64,000 bases of DNA from Rhizobium sp. WYCCWR10014 (GCF_001657485.1 NZ_LXFU01000051.1:359543-423542); one strand, 5' to 3'; numbered from the stretch's first letter, positions 33,560-42,676 are shown. Made by a program: numbers and translations. The notes: generated by a model not told the origin, from the sequence alone.

Positions 33560-35277
33560 CAGGCTTTTCCTTCGAGCGGCTCTGCCGCTTTCTCTCTCGG
33601 AATGACGTAGACTTTCAAGGGCAGGGCCCGGCCGCGCACACTGATTTCGCGGCTTTCGATGCCGGAAAGATCAGCACCGGAAAGGTTGGCCACCGGCTCG
33701 GAGATGACGATCGCCGCCTCGAATTCCTTTGCAGCGCTTTCCAACCGGCTCGCGACGTTCACGGTATCGCCGATCGCCGTCATGCTGCGCACCCGGCCGT
33801 ATCCCATCGTGCCGACGACGGCCGGGCCGGTGTGAATGCCGATCGCGATGCGCAGCGGCAGCGCCAGTTCGTCGGCGAGCTCGGCGGCGAGTTTCTCGAT
33901 CTCGGCGACGATCACTGCTGCCGCGTTGAGCGCCTGGCGGCAGGCTTCCTCCGGCGCGGTGTTGAGCCCGAAGAGCGCCATGGCGCCGTCGCCGATGAAC
34001 TTGTCGAGCCGCCCGCCCGACTGCTCCACGGCCTTGCCGATGATGGCGAAATAGCGGTTCAGCAGGAAGACGACATCGAAGGGCAGGCGGGTTTCCGTCA
34101 GCGTGGTGAAATGGCGGATATCGACGAAGAGCACGGCGATCTCGCGCTCGCGCCCGGGGCTCGTCTCCTGGCTGTTGGCGGGAAGTGCTGCCTCGATCGC
34201 CGGCACGAGAAGCGGCGCGACGGCAACGTCGCGGTTCGGACGAAGCTGGCAGGCGAGGCGGACATCCGGGCCGGCATTGATGCGCTTCAGCGTCGTCTGT
34301 TCCATCTTGTCGGGGGCAGGCAGGCTTTCGTAATCGCCGAGGATCTGGACGCGGCAGGTGGAGCACTGGCCCTTGCCGCCGCAGACGGCATAATGCGGCA
34401 GACCGCCGAGCCGGCTTGCTTCCAGCACCGAGAATCCGCGTGGCACACGGATCACCTCGCCGCCCGGATAATTCACGGCGACCTGGTCAAGCCGCTCCTT
34501 CAGCTTGCGCCGGGCGCGGGCGACGACGACGATGAGCAGCGAGGCCGAGAAGGCGCCGTAGAGCCCGGCACGGATCATGGCGACCTGACGGTGAACCTCC
34601 GGGTTCGAGGCGTAACGGGTGTTGACGCCCTCCTTGTAAGCGCTGACCGTCATTGACTGCTGGTAGGAAGGGTCGGCGAGCGTCCGGCCCATTTCGACGA
34701 AGCCGAGCAGCGCGAGCACCGGCACGAGGATGGCGAGCGCCAGCATCAGCGGTGCGAAGTCCGGGTACCAGGACCGATAGCGCAGCCAGAAATGGATGCC
34801 GATGCAGCCGTGGATCCAGACGGCGACGACGGCGAGCGCCTGCCGCGCGCCGTTTGCCGGATTCCGGATCCACAGCGAACTGACGACCGTCTCGTAATCA
34901 TCGATGTAGCCGTAGAACTCGTGGGCGATGCGCGTGCCGATGACATGATCCATAAGCAGCAGCGGGATCATCAGGCCGAGCACGATCTGCGCCATTTCCC
35001 CCTTCGGCATGACCAGGCTGCGGCGCATGTAGATGGCGCGAAGCACCAGCGCGATATGGATGAGGACCGACGAATAGAAGATGGCGGTCCCCAAAGGATT
35101 GCGCCAGATCGCCAGGAAGAGGTGGGCGGCCTTATCGGCGGCGGCGACGGAAATCAGGCCAATCGCATGGTTCGACAAATGCAGCACGACGAAGATGAAA
35201 ATGACGAGGCCGGAACCGAGCCTCGCCCTTCTGATCGTCCGTTCCGAAAAAATCCCTGTGGCCGAGACAGTCGTCAT
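33559..35277 (-). CDS. cyaC: Membrane adenylate cyclase with diheme-type anchor and 2Fe-2S ferredoxin domain (CyaC-like)
   Basis: 572 residues in three parts. Residues about 15-250 form a six-helix anchor with histidines in LHLSNHAIG, SSVLIHIALV, MDHVIGTRIAHE and VWIHGCIGIHFW, the tetra-His pattern of diheme-B quinone oxidoreductase anchors. Residues about 275-365 are a plant-type ferredoxin with CGGKGQCSTC plus ACQL as cluster ligands. Residues about 385-545 are a class III cyclase with both metal Asp (LFVDIRHFT, IGDG) and the adenine-selecting Lys and Asp (LDKFIGDG, AIGDTVN). This matches the published Sinorhizobium meliloti CyaC, a redox- and quinone-responsive adenylate cyclase. Orthology is inferred from architecture. 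Followed by the coupled FkbM gene. Confidence 0.93.
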   Translation of the reverse strand: MTTVSATGIFSERTIRRARLGSGLVIFIFVVLHLSNHAIGLISVAAADKAAHLFLAIWRNPLGTAIFYSSVLIHIALVLRAIYMRRSLVMPKGEMAQIVLGLMIPLLLMDHVIGTRIAHEFYGYIDDYETVVSSLWIRNPANGARQALAVVAVWIHGCIGIHFWLRYRSWYPDFAPLMLALAILVPVLALLGFVEMGRTLADPSYQQSMTVSAYKEGVNTRYASNPEVHRQVAMIRAGLYGAFSASLLIVVVARARRKLKERLDQVAVNYPGGEVIRVPRGFSVLEASRLGGLPHYAVCGGKGQCSTCRVQILGDYESLPAPDKMEQTTLKRINAGPDVRLACQLRPNRDVAVAPLLVPAIEAALPANSQETSPGREREIAVLFVDIRHFTTLTETRLPFDVVFLLNRYFAIIGKAVEQSGGRLDKFIGDGAMALFGLNTAPEEACRQALNAAAVIVAEIEKLAAELADELALPLRIAIGIHTGPAVVGTMGYGRVRSMTAIGDTVNVASRLESAAKEFEAAIVISEPVANLSGADLSGIESREISVRGRALPLKVYVIPREKAAEPLEGKA

Positions 35278-35456
35278 TCATTCCCGTTCTTGTCGATGTA
35301 ACCGCAGGCCCATAGAGATTGGGAAAGAGGCAGAATTGCTTCGATCGCGATCACATTCCATATGCTTATGCGCAAGTTTTCGGCAAAGGGACAATAGCGG
35401 AATTTTCCCGACGGGCGCGAAAGTTGTAAACAGTGTGTCTTACCTGAGGTGTTCCA

Positions 35457-36545
35457 ATGCGGGTGGCTTTCTACGCGCCGATGAAATCGCCGAACCATCC
35501 GGTGCCGTCGGGCGACCGGCTGATGGCGCAGCTGTTGATCCAGGCGCTGGAGCTTGGCGGACATCAGGTCGACGTCGCCTCCGAATTCCGCACCCATGCC
35601 TCGACACCGGAGGCGGCAGCGGCGCTCGAACCCGCCATTTCCGCCGAGCTGGAGCGGCTGCGGCTGACATGGAAATCCGGGCCACGACCGGAACTCTGGT
35701 TCTGCTACCACCCCTATTACAAATCGCCCGATCCCTTCGGGCCGGCGATCTCTGCCGAATTTGCCATTTCCTATGTCACCGCCGAAGCCTCCTATGCGGA
35801 AAAACGCGACCGAACCGGCTGGGCAGCATCCCAGAAACTGGTGGGCGAGGCGATCATGCGGGCGGCGGTCAATATCAGCTTCACCGAGCGTGACCAGGCC
35901 GGGATCACAGCCGCCTTTCCGCAGGCGCGCCTTGCCCGGCTGAAACCCTTCATCGACACGGCATTGTTCGAGAAGGGGTCCCCGGCGCCCGATCCGCGCC
36001 GGCTGATGGCGGTCGCGATGATGCGGGCCGGCGACAAGATGGACAGTTATGCGATGCTTGCAAAAGCGTTGCGCCTGATCGAAGACCGATCCTGGACGCT
36101 TGCCGTCATCGGCGATGGTCCGATGCGGCAAGAGGTGCAGGCGCTGTTTGCCGACTTTCCTGGCCGGATCGAATGGCTGGGCGAGCGCAATGCCGTCGAG
36201 GTCGCCGAACTGCTTGGGCGCGGCGGCGTCTATGTCTGGCCCGGCTGCGGCGAGGCCTATGGTCTTGCCTATCTGGAGGCCCAGGCCGCGGGACTGCCTG
36301 TCGTTGCGCAGGAAACGGCAGGCGTGCCAGCGGTGGTCGAGGCTGGCGTCACCGGCCTGCTGACGCCGGATGGCGATGTCGCAGCCTATGCCGAGGCTGT
36401 GGCCGCCCTGCTTGAAGACAGGCAAAGACGTGACGCCATGGGGCAGGCGGCGCGGCGCTTCGTGCTCGGCGAGCGCTCGCTTGCGACGGCGGCGCGGCTA
36501 TTGAACGGAATTTTGCGCGACAGCGCAGCAACAGGAGTGACGTGA
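35457..36545 (+). CDS. Glycosyltransferase family 4
   Basis: 362 residues, GT-B fold. The N-terminus is VAFYAPMKSPNHPVPSGDRL. The donor-site half has TLAVIGDGPMRQEVQALF, IEWLGERNAVEVAELLGRGG and the EX7E-like segment CGEAYGLAYLEAQAAGLPVV. Its close relatives as I recall sit beside polysaccharide deacetylase genes, as here: the deacetylase start overlaps this stop by 1 bp. Donor and acceptor unknown. About 180 bp separate it from the divergent cyaC gene. Confidence 0.9.
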   Translation: MRVAFYAPMKSPNHPVPSGDRLMAQLLIQALELGGHQVDVASEFRTHASTPEAAAALEPAISAELERLRLTWKSGPRPELWFCYHPYYKSPDPFGPAISAEFAISYVTAEASYAEKRDRTGWAASQKLVGEAIMRAAVNISFTERDQAGITAAFPQARLARLKPFIDTALFEKGSPAPDPRRLMAVAMMRAGDKMDSYAMLAKALRLIEDRSWTLAVIGDGPMRQEVQALFADFPGRIEWLGERNAVEVAELLGRGGVYVWPGCGEAYGLAYLEAQAAGLPVVAQETAGVPAVVEAGVTGLLTPDGDVAAYAEAVAALLEDRQRRDAMGQAARRFVLGERSLATAARLLNGILRDSAATGVT

Positions 36546-37297
36546 TGACCGACGCAATAGCTTGGGACCCCCTGCGCCGCGAGCTTGATCGCTGGCAGGC
36601 TGCCGGTCGCGTGGCGCGCTTCTGGCTGCGCGATGACGATGCCGTCGAGCCGACGCAGGCGCTGGAGACGCTGATAGCGCTCGCCCGTCAAAGCGAGGTT
36701 CCGCTGACGCTCGCCGTCATTCCCGGCCTGACCGGCGAGGCGCTGGCCGTGCGGTTGGCGGAGGAAACATCCGTCACTGTCGCCGTGCATGGCTGGTCTC
36801 ATACGAACCATGCGGGGCCGCAGGCGAAGAAGCAGGAACTCGGTGGCGACCGTCCGGCGGAGGTCGTGCTCGGCGAATTGGGTGAAGGGTTCCGGCTGCT
36901 GCAGCGGCTTCATCCGGCCCGCTTGGTGCCGGTGCTGGTGCCGCCCTGGAACCGGATTGACCCGGCCCTCATCCCGGCGCTGCCCGGTCTCGGATTTGCA
37001 GCACTTTCGGTCTATGGGCGGGCAAAGCAGGGTGGCCCGATGCCGCTCCTCAACACCCATGTCGACATCATCGACTGGCACGGCACGCGCGGCGGACGGA
37101 GCGAGGCGGAATTGGTGGTCGAGCTGGTGGCGGAGCTTCGCGACCGGTTTGCCGGCAGCGACGAGCCCGTCGGCGTGCTCACCCACCACCTGGTGCATGA
37201 TACGGCCGCATGGGATTTCCTGTCGGCCCTGTTCGCGACCACGGGCCGGCATCCGGCCGTCCGCTGGTCGCCGGCGTCAGCACTTCTCCAGACTTAA
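36545..37297 (+). CDS. Polysaccharide deacetylase-like protein
   Basis: About 250 residues of the NodB-homology (carbohydrate esterase 4) type. The metal-binding motif DD is in FWLRDDDAVEPT near residue 28, and the HxxxH-type motif in VAVHGWSHTNHAG near residue 80. The Pro/Trp motif is LVPPWNRIDPAL. THHLVHD near the C-terminus may supply the last catalytic His. ATG 36545 is preferred because AGGAG lies 7 nt upstream and TGATG couples it to the glycosyltransferase; a GTG at 36542 is the alternative. It probably de-N-acetylates a sugar made by its partner. Confidence 0.85.
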   Translation: MTDAIAWDPLRRELDRWQAAGRVARFWLRDDDAVEPTQALETLIALARQSEVPLTLAVIPGLTGEALAVRLAEETSVTVAVHGWSHTNHAGPQAKKQELGGDRPAEVVLGELGEGFRLLQRLHPARLVPVLVPPWNRIDPALIPALPGLGFAALSVYGRAKQGGPMPLLNTHVDIIDWHGTRGGRSEAELVVELVAELRDRFAGSDEPVGVLTHHLVHDTAAWDFLSALFATTGRHPAVRWSPASALLQT

Positions 37298-37317
37298 GAA
37301 CAGTCGTCAAGCAGCGG

Positions 37318-38184
37318 TCACGCGTGCACTCGCCCGAGGAACTCTCGCATGAGCGCGACAACGTCATCGAGATGCGTCTCGAGCAGCCAGTGACCGCCGC
37401 CGAGCAGATGCAGTTCGGCATCCGGCAGATCACGCAGATAGGCCCGAGCCGACTTTTCCGGCATGTAGTGGTCGTTCGGACCCCAGACGATCAAGGTGGG
37501 CGGCCGGTATTCGCGGAGATATTTGCGGTGTTCCGGGAACCAGGCCCGGTTCTCCTTCAATCCGGCGATCAGGTCTATGGCGATTTCCTTGCGCTGCGGC
37601 GTGATCAGCGACCAATGCAGCTTCCAGAGATCGGGCGGGATCGTATCGGCCAGGCGAGGTGGCAGATCGTTGAGGAATTCCTCCTTGAAAGTCTCCTCGT
37701 TGATCGCCTCCGCCAGCGCCTTCCTCATTTCCGATCTCGGAAGCGTCCATGTCGCCTCGATATCCGCATATTTCGGTCCGAGGGCATCTTCATAGGGAAT
37801 GTCGCCATTCTGGATGATCAGCGCCACGATGCGCTGAGGGGCTCTGATCGCCAACCGGGCACCGATCGGCGAGCCGAAGTCGTGGAGGTAGAGGACGAAT
37901 CGGTCGACATTCATCGCACTGATGAAGGCCTCCAGCCAGGCAGCGTATCCATCGAAGCTGTAGTCGAAATCATCCGGCGTGCCGCTGTAGCCGGCACCCG
38001 GGAAATCCGGCGCAATCAGACGCCAACAGTCGGCAAGGCGCGGCATGAGATTGCGAAATTCATAGGATGAGCAGGGATATCCGTGCGGCAGCAACAAGAC
38101 CGGCGCATCCGGTTGGCCGGCCTCGCGGTAAAAAGTCTCGACGCCTGCAACCGTCATCCGGCGATGTCGGACGAGAGTGACCAT
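37318..38184 (-). CDS. Alpha/beta hydrolase, haloalkane dehalogenase/epoxide hydrolase type
   Basis: 288 residues. The nucleophile is Asp (VLYLHDFGSPIGARLA, near residue 105) instead of Ser, as in haloalkane dehalogenases and epoxide hydrolases. The oxyanion segment is LLPHGYPCSSYEF, the acid Asp is in WGPNDHYMPEKS, and the His is in LGGGHWLLETH. AAGGAGG lies just upstream of ATG 38184. Many rhizobial homologues are annotated only as alpha/beta hydrolase; the substrate is unknown. The gene is convergent with the deacetylase. Confidence 0.88.
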   Translation of the reverse strand: MVTLVRHRRMTVAGVETFYREAGQPDAPVLLLPHGYPCSSYEFRNLMPRLADCWRLIAPDFPGAGYSGTPDDFDYSFDGYAAWLEAFISAMNVDRFVLYLHDFGSPIGARLAIRAPQRIVALIIQNGDIPYEDALGPKYADIEATWTLPRSEMRKALAEAINEETFKEEFLNDLPPRLADTIPPDLWKLHWSLITPQRKEIAIDLIAGLKENRAWFPEHRKYLREYRPPTLIVWGPNDHYMPEKSARAYLRDLPDAELHLLGGGHWLLETHLDDVVALMREFLGRVHA

Positions 38185-38241
38185 CGGAAACCTCCTTGTG
38201 AACTGTCTTCGTTGCTCAATGAGGCGCCCAGCGCCTGGTGT

Positions 38242-38616
38242 TCACTTTCGGTCTTTCTCAAACTGCTCGGCGCCTTCCACCGGTCGAAGCCACGGCTCGC
38301 GGCGTTTGACCCAGAGTTCGTAGCTCGGCACCAAAGGCGTCGGCGCCTCGGAGAGGATGCCAAGCTTGATTTCCGCCTCCTGGTCATCGGCGGAAAACAG
38401 CCGCGAACCGCACCCGGTACAGAAATGCCGACCTTGAAACGCGGCGGTTTCGCCTGAATGTTCGAATTGGCCGGCGGGCCAGATCCCGTAGAAGGTAAAG
38501 GCCGAACCGCTTTCTTGCCTGCAGTCCGTGCAATGACAGATTCCAACGCGTAAGGGTTCGCCCCGAACGGAAATATGCACCTGCCCGCAGAGACACTTTC
38601 CGGAAAGCACGGTCAT
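38242..38616 (-). CDS. GFA/CENP-V family zinc protein
   Basis: 124 residues. Zinc-binding cysteines are in SGKCLCGQVHI, GICHCTDCRQESGSAF and FCTGCGSRLFS, the pattern of glutathione-dependent formaldehyde-activating (GFA/Mss4-like) proteins. Many members are not true GFA enzymes, so the role is uncertain. It is 57 bp upstream of the hydrolase on the same strand and may share its transcript. Confidence 0.92.
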   Translation of the reverse strand: MTVLSGKCLCGQVHISVRGEPLRVGICHCTDCRQESGSAFTFYGIWPAGQFEHSGETAAFQGRHFCTGCGSRLFSADDQEAEIKLGILSEAPTPLVPSYELWVKRREPWLRPVEGAEQFEKDRK

Positions 38617-38748
38617 GACGGATGCCTGTTTCGTTGATTTTGCGCTGCGGGGAAAACGGTCCGGCCCAGCATCTGTTCCGTCATGACGTCGCGCATGCCG
38701 GTTCGACGGATGGGCTCTCCGTCAAAGAGGTTCGGACCGGCAAGATGA

Positions 38749-38767
38749 AGGCCGCCTTCGGCGGCCT
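38749..38767 (-). terminator. Terminator hairpin after the MBL-fold gene
   Basis: A perfect 8-bp stem AGGCCGCC / GGCGGCCT with a 3-nt loop starts 1 bp after the MBL gene stop. It is followed on the minus strand by TTCATCTT. Confidence 0.7.
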
Positions 38768-38768
38768 G

Positions 38769-39599
38769 CTAGATCACCACGATCTGATTGTCGCGGGCGG
38801 CAAAGGATTCGGGGAAGGCGGCCTGCGCCTGTGTTTCCATCTCCGCCAGCTGCTCGTCCGTGCGGGAGGGGGCGTGGTGGAAGAGCGCGAAGCGCTTGCT
38901 GCCCGCCATTTTCGCAAGCTCGGTGCCATGCTGCCAGGTCGAATGGCCGAAGCCCTTGAAACGCTGCATCTCGTCTTCATTGTAGGTGCAGTCGTAGACG
39001 ACGAGATCGGCGTCCCGCATCATCTCCAGCGAGACCGGATCATAGCTCCCGGGATTATGCTCGATGTCATAGACGAGAGCGACCGAACGGCCCTGCCATT
39101 CGATGCGGTAACCGATGGCGCCGCCTGGATGGTTCAGCATGAAGGTCTTGATCTCGATCCCCGCGTGCGGGGTCAGCACCTGACCGGCGTGGAAATCGCG
39201 GAAGTTCATCGTCGCCTGACAGATGTCGGTCTTGACGGGAAACCAGGGCGGGCTGATGAACTGCTCGACCATTTCCCGCGTGCTCATCTTGCCATCGAGA
39301 TGGCCGGACCAGATGTTGACGTTGATCGAGGGATAATAGATCGCCTTGAAGAAGGGCAGGCCGATGATGTGGTCGTAATGGCAGTGGCTGAAGAACAGGT
39401 CGACGTCGCTGACGCCGTCGGCGAGCATCGACAGCCCGGCCTCGCGCAGGCCCGAACCCGCGTCGAAGATCATCCGATGTTTTCCGCAGCGAATTTCGAT
39501 GCAGGAAGTGTTACCGCCGTAGCGATCGAACTCGGGGCCTGACACGGGAATACTGCCGCGGACGCCCCAAAATTTTACCTGAAACAGTTCTGTCGTCAT
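38769..39599 (-). CDS. MBL-fold metallohydrolase
   Basis: 276 residues. The N-terminus VKFWGVRGSIPVSGPEFDRY is typical of a subgroup of metallo-beta-lactamase-fold phosphodiesterase-like proteins. Metal ligands are in FFSHCHYDHIIGLPFF (HxHxDH, near residue 91), and further ligands are in FMLNHPGGAIGY and LVVYDCTYNEDE. FGHSTWQHGTELA matches the tRNase Z/cyclic-nucleotide phosphodiesterase pattern. The substrate is unknown. No partner gene is apparent. Confidence 0.9.
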   Translation of the reverse strand: MTTELFQVKFWGVRGSIPVSGPEFDRYGGNTSCIEIRCGKHRMIFDAGSGLREAGLSMLADGVSDVDLFFSHCHYDHIIGLPFFKAIYYPSINVNIWSGHLDGKMSTREMVEQFISPPWFPVKTDICQATMNFRDFHAGQVLTPHAGIEIKTFMLNHPGGAIGYRIEWQGRSVALVYDIEHNPGSYDPVSLEMMRDADLVVYDCTYNEDEMQRFKGFGHSTWQHGTELAKMAGSKRFALFHHAPSRTDEQLAEMETQAQAAFPESFAARDNQIVVI

Positions 39600-40078
39600 C
39601 GTTCTTCAAACCGGCCTTCCCGCATCGCCATCGTAGTCATAGTTTAGCCCGATGCGAAGCAGCAGAATTCCACGGGTTTGCCTGTTCCCCCTTCCATTCT
39701 CCTAACCGCTAGCGGAAGAAGAAGTAGATTTTCCTAAGCAATCGGCTTTCTGTTCGGAAAGCAACCCGGTATGGTTGGTTTTCGGTAAACAGGCTGCTGA
39801 GGGCGGGGGACATTTTCCCGTAAGTCATGCCTATTAGATGGTTGCGCGCGATTGAAAAAACAATTGCCGCCCTGTCGAGCCGAAAATCCAGTTCCGAAGC
39901 TTGGGGGGCCGGCTATATCTGACGACAGCTGACTGGGCTCTGACAGTCAGCCTTCTTTCATTTTGCATGTCTCTTGCGGCTTGGTCTGGAACGTTCATCG
40001 ATAGGCCGGGGGCCGCTCTGCGCTATCGTGGGTCCTTCGGGCGGTCGTTTAGGCCGGTGCTGACCTTCGACATCGCCG
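39600..40078. other. Intergenic region, 479 bp
   Basis: AT-rich around 39640-39780, with no supported gene on either strand. The open frame on the plus strand after 39901 has no ribosome site and its product (Arg/Pro rich) looks like a frame shadow. No strong hairpin was found. Confidence 0.5.
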
Positions 40079-40309
40079 TCACTCGCGGTTTGCCGTCTGC
40101 GGCGCGGGGATGCGCGTCTTCGCATCCGACCGACCTGTCTCCGGAGCGGCGTCGGCAACGCCGTCACCCGCTTCCCTGCTGCTGCCCATGTTCACGGGCG
40201 GGGCGCGCTGTTCGTCGACGGAGGTCTCTGGAAGCTCGTCGTCCTGTGTGTCCTCGTTCAGCGACTTAGGAGGAAGCTTGGCGGAACTGGGGATTGAGTT
40301 CGTTGTCAT
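40079..40309 (-). CDS. Small acidic, probably disordered protein
   Basis: 76 residues from ATG 40309, preceded by an excellent ribosome site (AGAAGGAGAACCAAC). The product (MTTNSIPSSAKLPPKSLNED...) is rich in Pro, Ser, Asp and Glu with no hydrophobic core, so it is likely unstructured and cytoplasmic. No family was recognised. The similar-looking small protein at 60737-60919 shares composition but no clear sequence. Confidence 0.55.
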   Translation of the reverse strand: MTTNSIPSSAKLPPKSLNEDTQDDELPETSVDEQRAPPVNMGSSREAGDGVADAAPETGRSDAKTRIPAPQTANRE

Positions 40310-40446
40310 GTTGGTTCTCCTTCTGGAGAAGGAACTCGCAGGCGCCGACGCAGTTCCACCTGCCGCCGTCGTGATCCTGCCATCCTTTTTCGCGATCAAC
40401 ACCCGCCACGCCGAGGCGTGATTCTGCATGAAATGAGGAGTTTGAT

Positions 40447-40749
40447 ATGCTGAAGACCACATTGATCGCGACGACAACGTTACTGGCCCTTACCCAGTTC
40501 GCCAGCGCTTCCAGCGACAGCGCATGGAACGCACTGTTTGCGAAGGCGAACGGGACCTGCATCGGTCAGTCGCGAATGGTGTCACCGGAAGCGACCGCGC
40601 CGGTGGTCTTTGACGATGCGACTGGCAAGGTAGCAATTCTTCTCCGCGAGAAGAGCTCGAAGTCGAAGAAGCTCGTGAACCTCATCTGCCTGTACGACAA
40701 GAAGTCGGGCAAGGCGTCCATTGCCGAGTATCAGTGGCTCGGACAGTAG
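40447..40749 (+). CDS. Small secreted protein, unknown family
   Basis: 100 residues. The signal peptide MLKTTLIATTTLLALTQFAS is cleaved near ASA-SS. The mature part has two Cys (NGTCIGQS, LICLYDK) and many Lys/Ser. GAGGAGTTTGAT precedes the ATG, which is a good ribosome site. No family was recognised. The pattern of two separated Cys suggests one disulfide in the periplasm. Confidence 0.7.
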   Translation: MLKTTLIATTTLLALTQFASASSDSAWNALFAKANGTCIGQSRMVSPEATAPVVFDDATGKVAILLREKSSKSKKLVNLICLYDKKSGKASIAEYQWLGQ

Positions 40750-40941
40750 GGACCGGCGGCCAGGGCGTCAAAGCGGCGGTCGAACTCAGGTGGTCTGTCG
40801 AGCATAGCGGGGGCCCGGCTCACCTACCGTGCTGTTCTGTTTAACGATTCCGGGGACTATCATGGGCGGCAATATTCGCGCATGCGTTTTCACGTTCGAT
40901 CGGCAAACGAGGCCGAGTAACGATTATGGATCCGAAGAAAA

Positions 40942-41241
40942 TCAAAGACGTTCGATTTCAATCACGCGAATGACGATCTCCTCCTGACGGAACCGCGCCT
41001 CCAGTTTCTTTCGGTAGGACGACCACCAGGCGCGGTCGAGATCGGGGGTCATTACCTCGGCGACAACGATGCGGTCCTGCTCGATTTCGCCGTCGTCGCG
41101 CCACAGTCCTTCGGCGGGTGAGTTGACGTGAAGAGTGACGCCGCCGAACTTCGCCGTGAGTTCGTCGCGGACAAGGTCGACGTTCGTCCGGCTCCCACGA
41201 GGGTGTGAAACTGGAAGGAGGATTTCGACGAGATACGGCAT
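40942..41241 (-). CDS. Conserved-looking hypothetical protein
   Basis: 99 residues from ATG 41241 (MPYLVEILLPV); the frame is open to 41328 but that extension is Arg/Pro rich and unsupported. The composition is balanced, with alternating strands and helices (VEILLPVSHPRGS, IVVAEVMTPDLDRAWWSSYR, EIVIRVIEIERL), which fits a small alpha/beta domain. No family was recognised. It is transcribed alone. Confidence 0.6.
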   Translation of the reverse strand: MPYLVEILLPVSHPRGSRTNVDLVRDELTAKFGGVTLHVNSPAEGLWRDDGEIEQDRIVVAEVMTPDLDRAWWSSYRKKLEARFRQEEIVIRVIEIERL

Positions 41242-41391
41242 CCTGGTTAACCGGCGTCGCGACGGGAAGTTCCTCGGTGCCAGCGCCGTCGGCGATCCAT
41301 CCTGAAAGTGTGGATCGAGCGCCGCCATCGTCGCACAGGCGGTAGAATGAGGGTGGACGACACTAACTCGGATGCTGTCTGATCAGATTGA

Positions 41392-41598
41392 TCAAGGCGT
41401 CAGGCGGTCCAACCTCAATGCCTTGGTGCCCTGGTTTTCTCTCGCCGCAGCGTCCAGCTTTTTCAGTAAGTCGCCGAAAACATCTTCGCAGTCGGTGGGC
41501 AATGAGAACTCTGGCAGCCCACGCAAACGTGGTCCCAAGCGCTTCAAGGTATCGCGCTGGATAATTCCTGCTGTGGTTGTCCCATACGTTTCAGACAT
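41392..41598 (-). CDS. Short hypothetical protein
   Basis: 68 residues with plausible composition (RDTLKRLGPRLRGLPEFSLP; LLKKLDAAARENQ). There is no clear ribosome site upstream of ATG 41598 and no recognised family, so this is a weak call. It may be the tail of a decayed gene. Confidence 0.35.
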   Translation of the reverse strand: MSETYGTTTAGIIQRDTLKRLGPRLRGLPEFSLPTDCEDVFGDLLKKLDAAARENQGTKALRLDRLTP

Positions 41599-41933
41599 GA
41601 TGGCACAACGAAGGCGCCAGCCTTAGGTTCCGCAATATTTGTATTACTATTTGATGACTCGCGGGGCAGAGGCCGTCTCCAGGCAAAGCGTTCACCGCCA
41701 GTCCCGGTAATTCCCAGATATTCCCGGTTAATGCCATGTGATCTTGCGGGTTACGCGAAGAGCCAGCCGAAACGACTTATGGCGCGTGTATTGCGTTTAC
41801 CCCCGTTCGCCTGTTCTCCGGGAAAACCACCATCATATGAGAAATTTGTGCATCCGATTGTGGGAATGTTTCCTTGCTTTAGGATGCCAGAAAGCGATAT
41901 ATCCGACGATACGGGAAATATAAGAGACTCGCG
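41599..41933. other. Intergenic region, 335 bp
   Basis: The region lies upstream of the first GntR gene and presumably holds its promoter. Short repeats such as TTCCCAGATATTCCCGG occur at 41710-41732. Small open frames here lack support. Confidence 0.5.
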
Positions 41934-42602
41934 ATGTTGCCGCCGACTATCAACGAGACCATCGCCGAGAGCAGCTACAGGCGCATTCGAGCCGACATCA
42001 TTTTTGGCCGGCTGCCTCCCGGACAAAAGCTGAAATTGGAAAGCCTGAAGGAGACCTACGAGACCAGCATCAGCACACTTCGAGAAGTGCTGAACCGGCT
42101 CTCCTCCGAGGGGCTGGTCCTCGCCGAGGGGCAAAAAGGGTTCGAAGTGTCGCCAGTGTCGGTTTCAGACCTCAAGGAGACGGCGGCGCTGAGGCTTCTC
42201 TTGGAAACACATGCGCTGGAGCAGTCGTTCGTGCATGGCGACGTGGAGTGGGAGGCTCCGCTGGTATCGGCGCATTACAAATTGGCGCGGATGGAACAGG
42301 TGATGGCATCCGGTGATACCAGCAGGGCCGAGGACTGGAAGCGCTACGACTGGGAGTTCCACCAAGCCCTGATATCCGCCTGCGGGTCGAAACTGCTGAT
42401 GGAGACGCATTCGGTAATCTTCGACAGATATCTCAGATATCAGATGGTTGCCTTGTCCTATCGAGGCGATGTCGCAGCCAATGAACATCAGCAGCTTTTG
42501 GATGCGGCCTTGCGACGGGACGCGGAGACGGCCAAGCGGGTGCTTGTCCTGCATATTCAAGGCGGGGTCGAACACGCACTGGCAAGAGGAACGCTGAGAT
42601 AG
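41934..42602 (+). CDS. GntR family regulator (FCD subfamily), copy 1
   Basis: 222 residues. The N-terminal winged helix has YRRIRADIIFGRLPPGQKL and the recognition helix region SISTLREVLNRLSSEGLVLA. The C-terminal FCD ligand domain has ALRLLLETHALEQ, DWEFHQALISACGS and EHQQLLDAALRRD; its metal-binding Asp/His set is typical. It is a close paralogue of the next gene (SIxxLREVLxRL, RYDWEFHQAxISAC shared). The neighbouring quiC and transporter genes suggest that it senses a quinate/shikimate-pathway compound (inference). Confidence 0.92.
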   Translation: MLPPTINETIAESSYRRIRADIIFGRLPPGQKLKLESLKETYETSISTLREVLNRLSSEGLVLAEGQKGFEVSPVSVSDLKETAALRLLLETHALEQSFVHGDVEWEAPLVSAHYKLARMEQVMASGDTSRAEDWKRYDWEFHQALISACGSKLLMETHSVIFDRYLRYQMVALSYRGDVAANEHQQLLDAALRRDAETAKRVLVLHIQGGVEHALARGTLR

Positions 42603-42676
42603 AAATGGTCCGGACGTTTCTCTTCGAGCTTTAGGTCCGTCACGTAAATCACATTTCGGCGAAACCAGGAAAAGCC

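Noticed and set aside
39901..40269. Plus-strand frame in the 40 kb gap
   Set aside because: No ribosome site; Arg/Pro-rich product; overlaps the better-supported 40079-40309 gene on the other strand.
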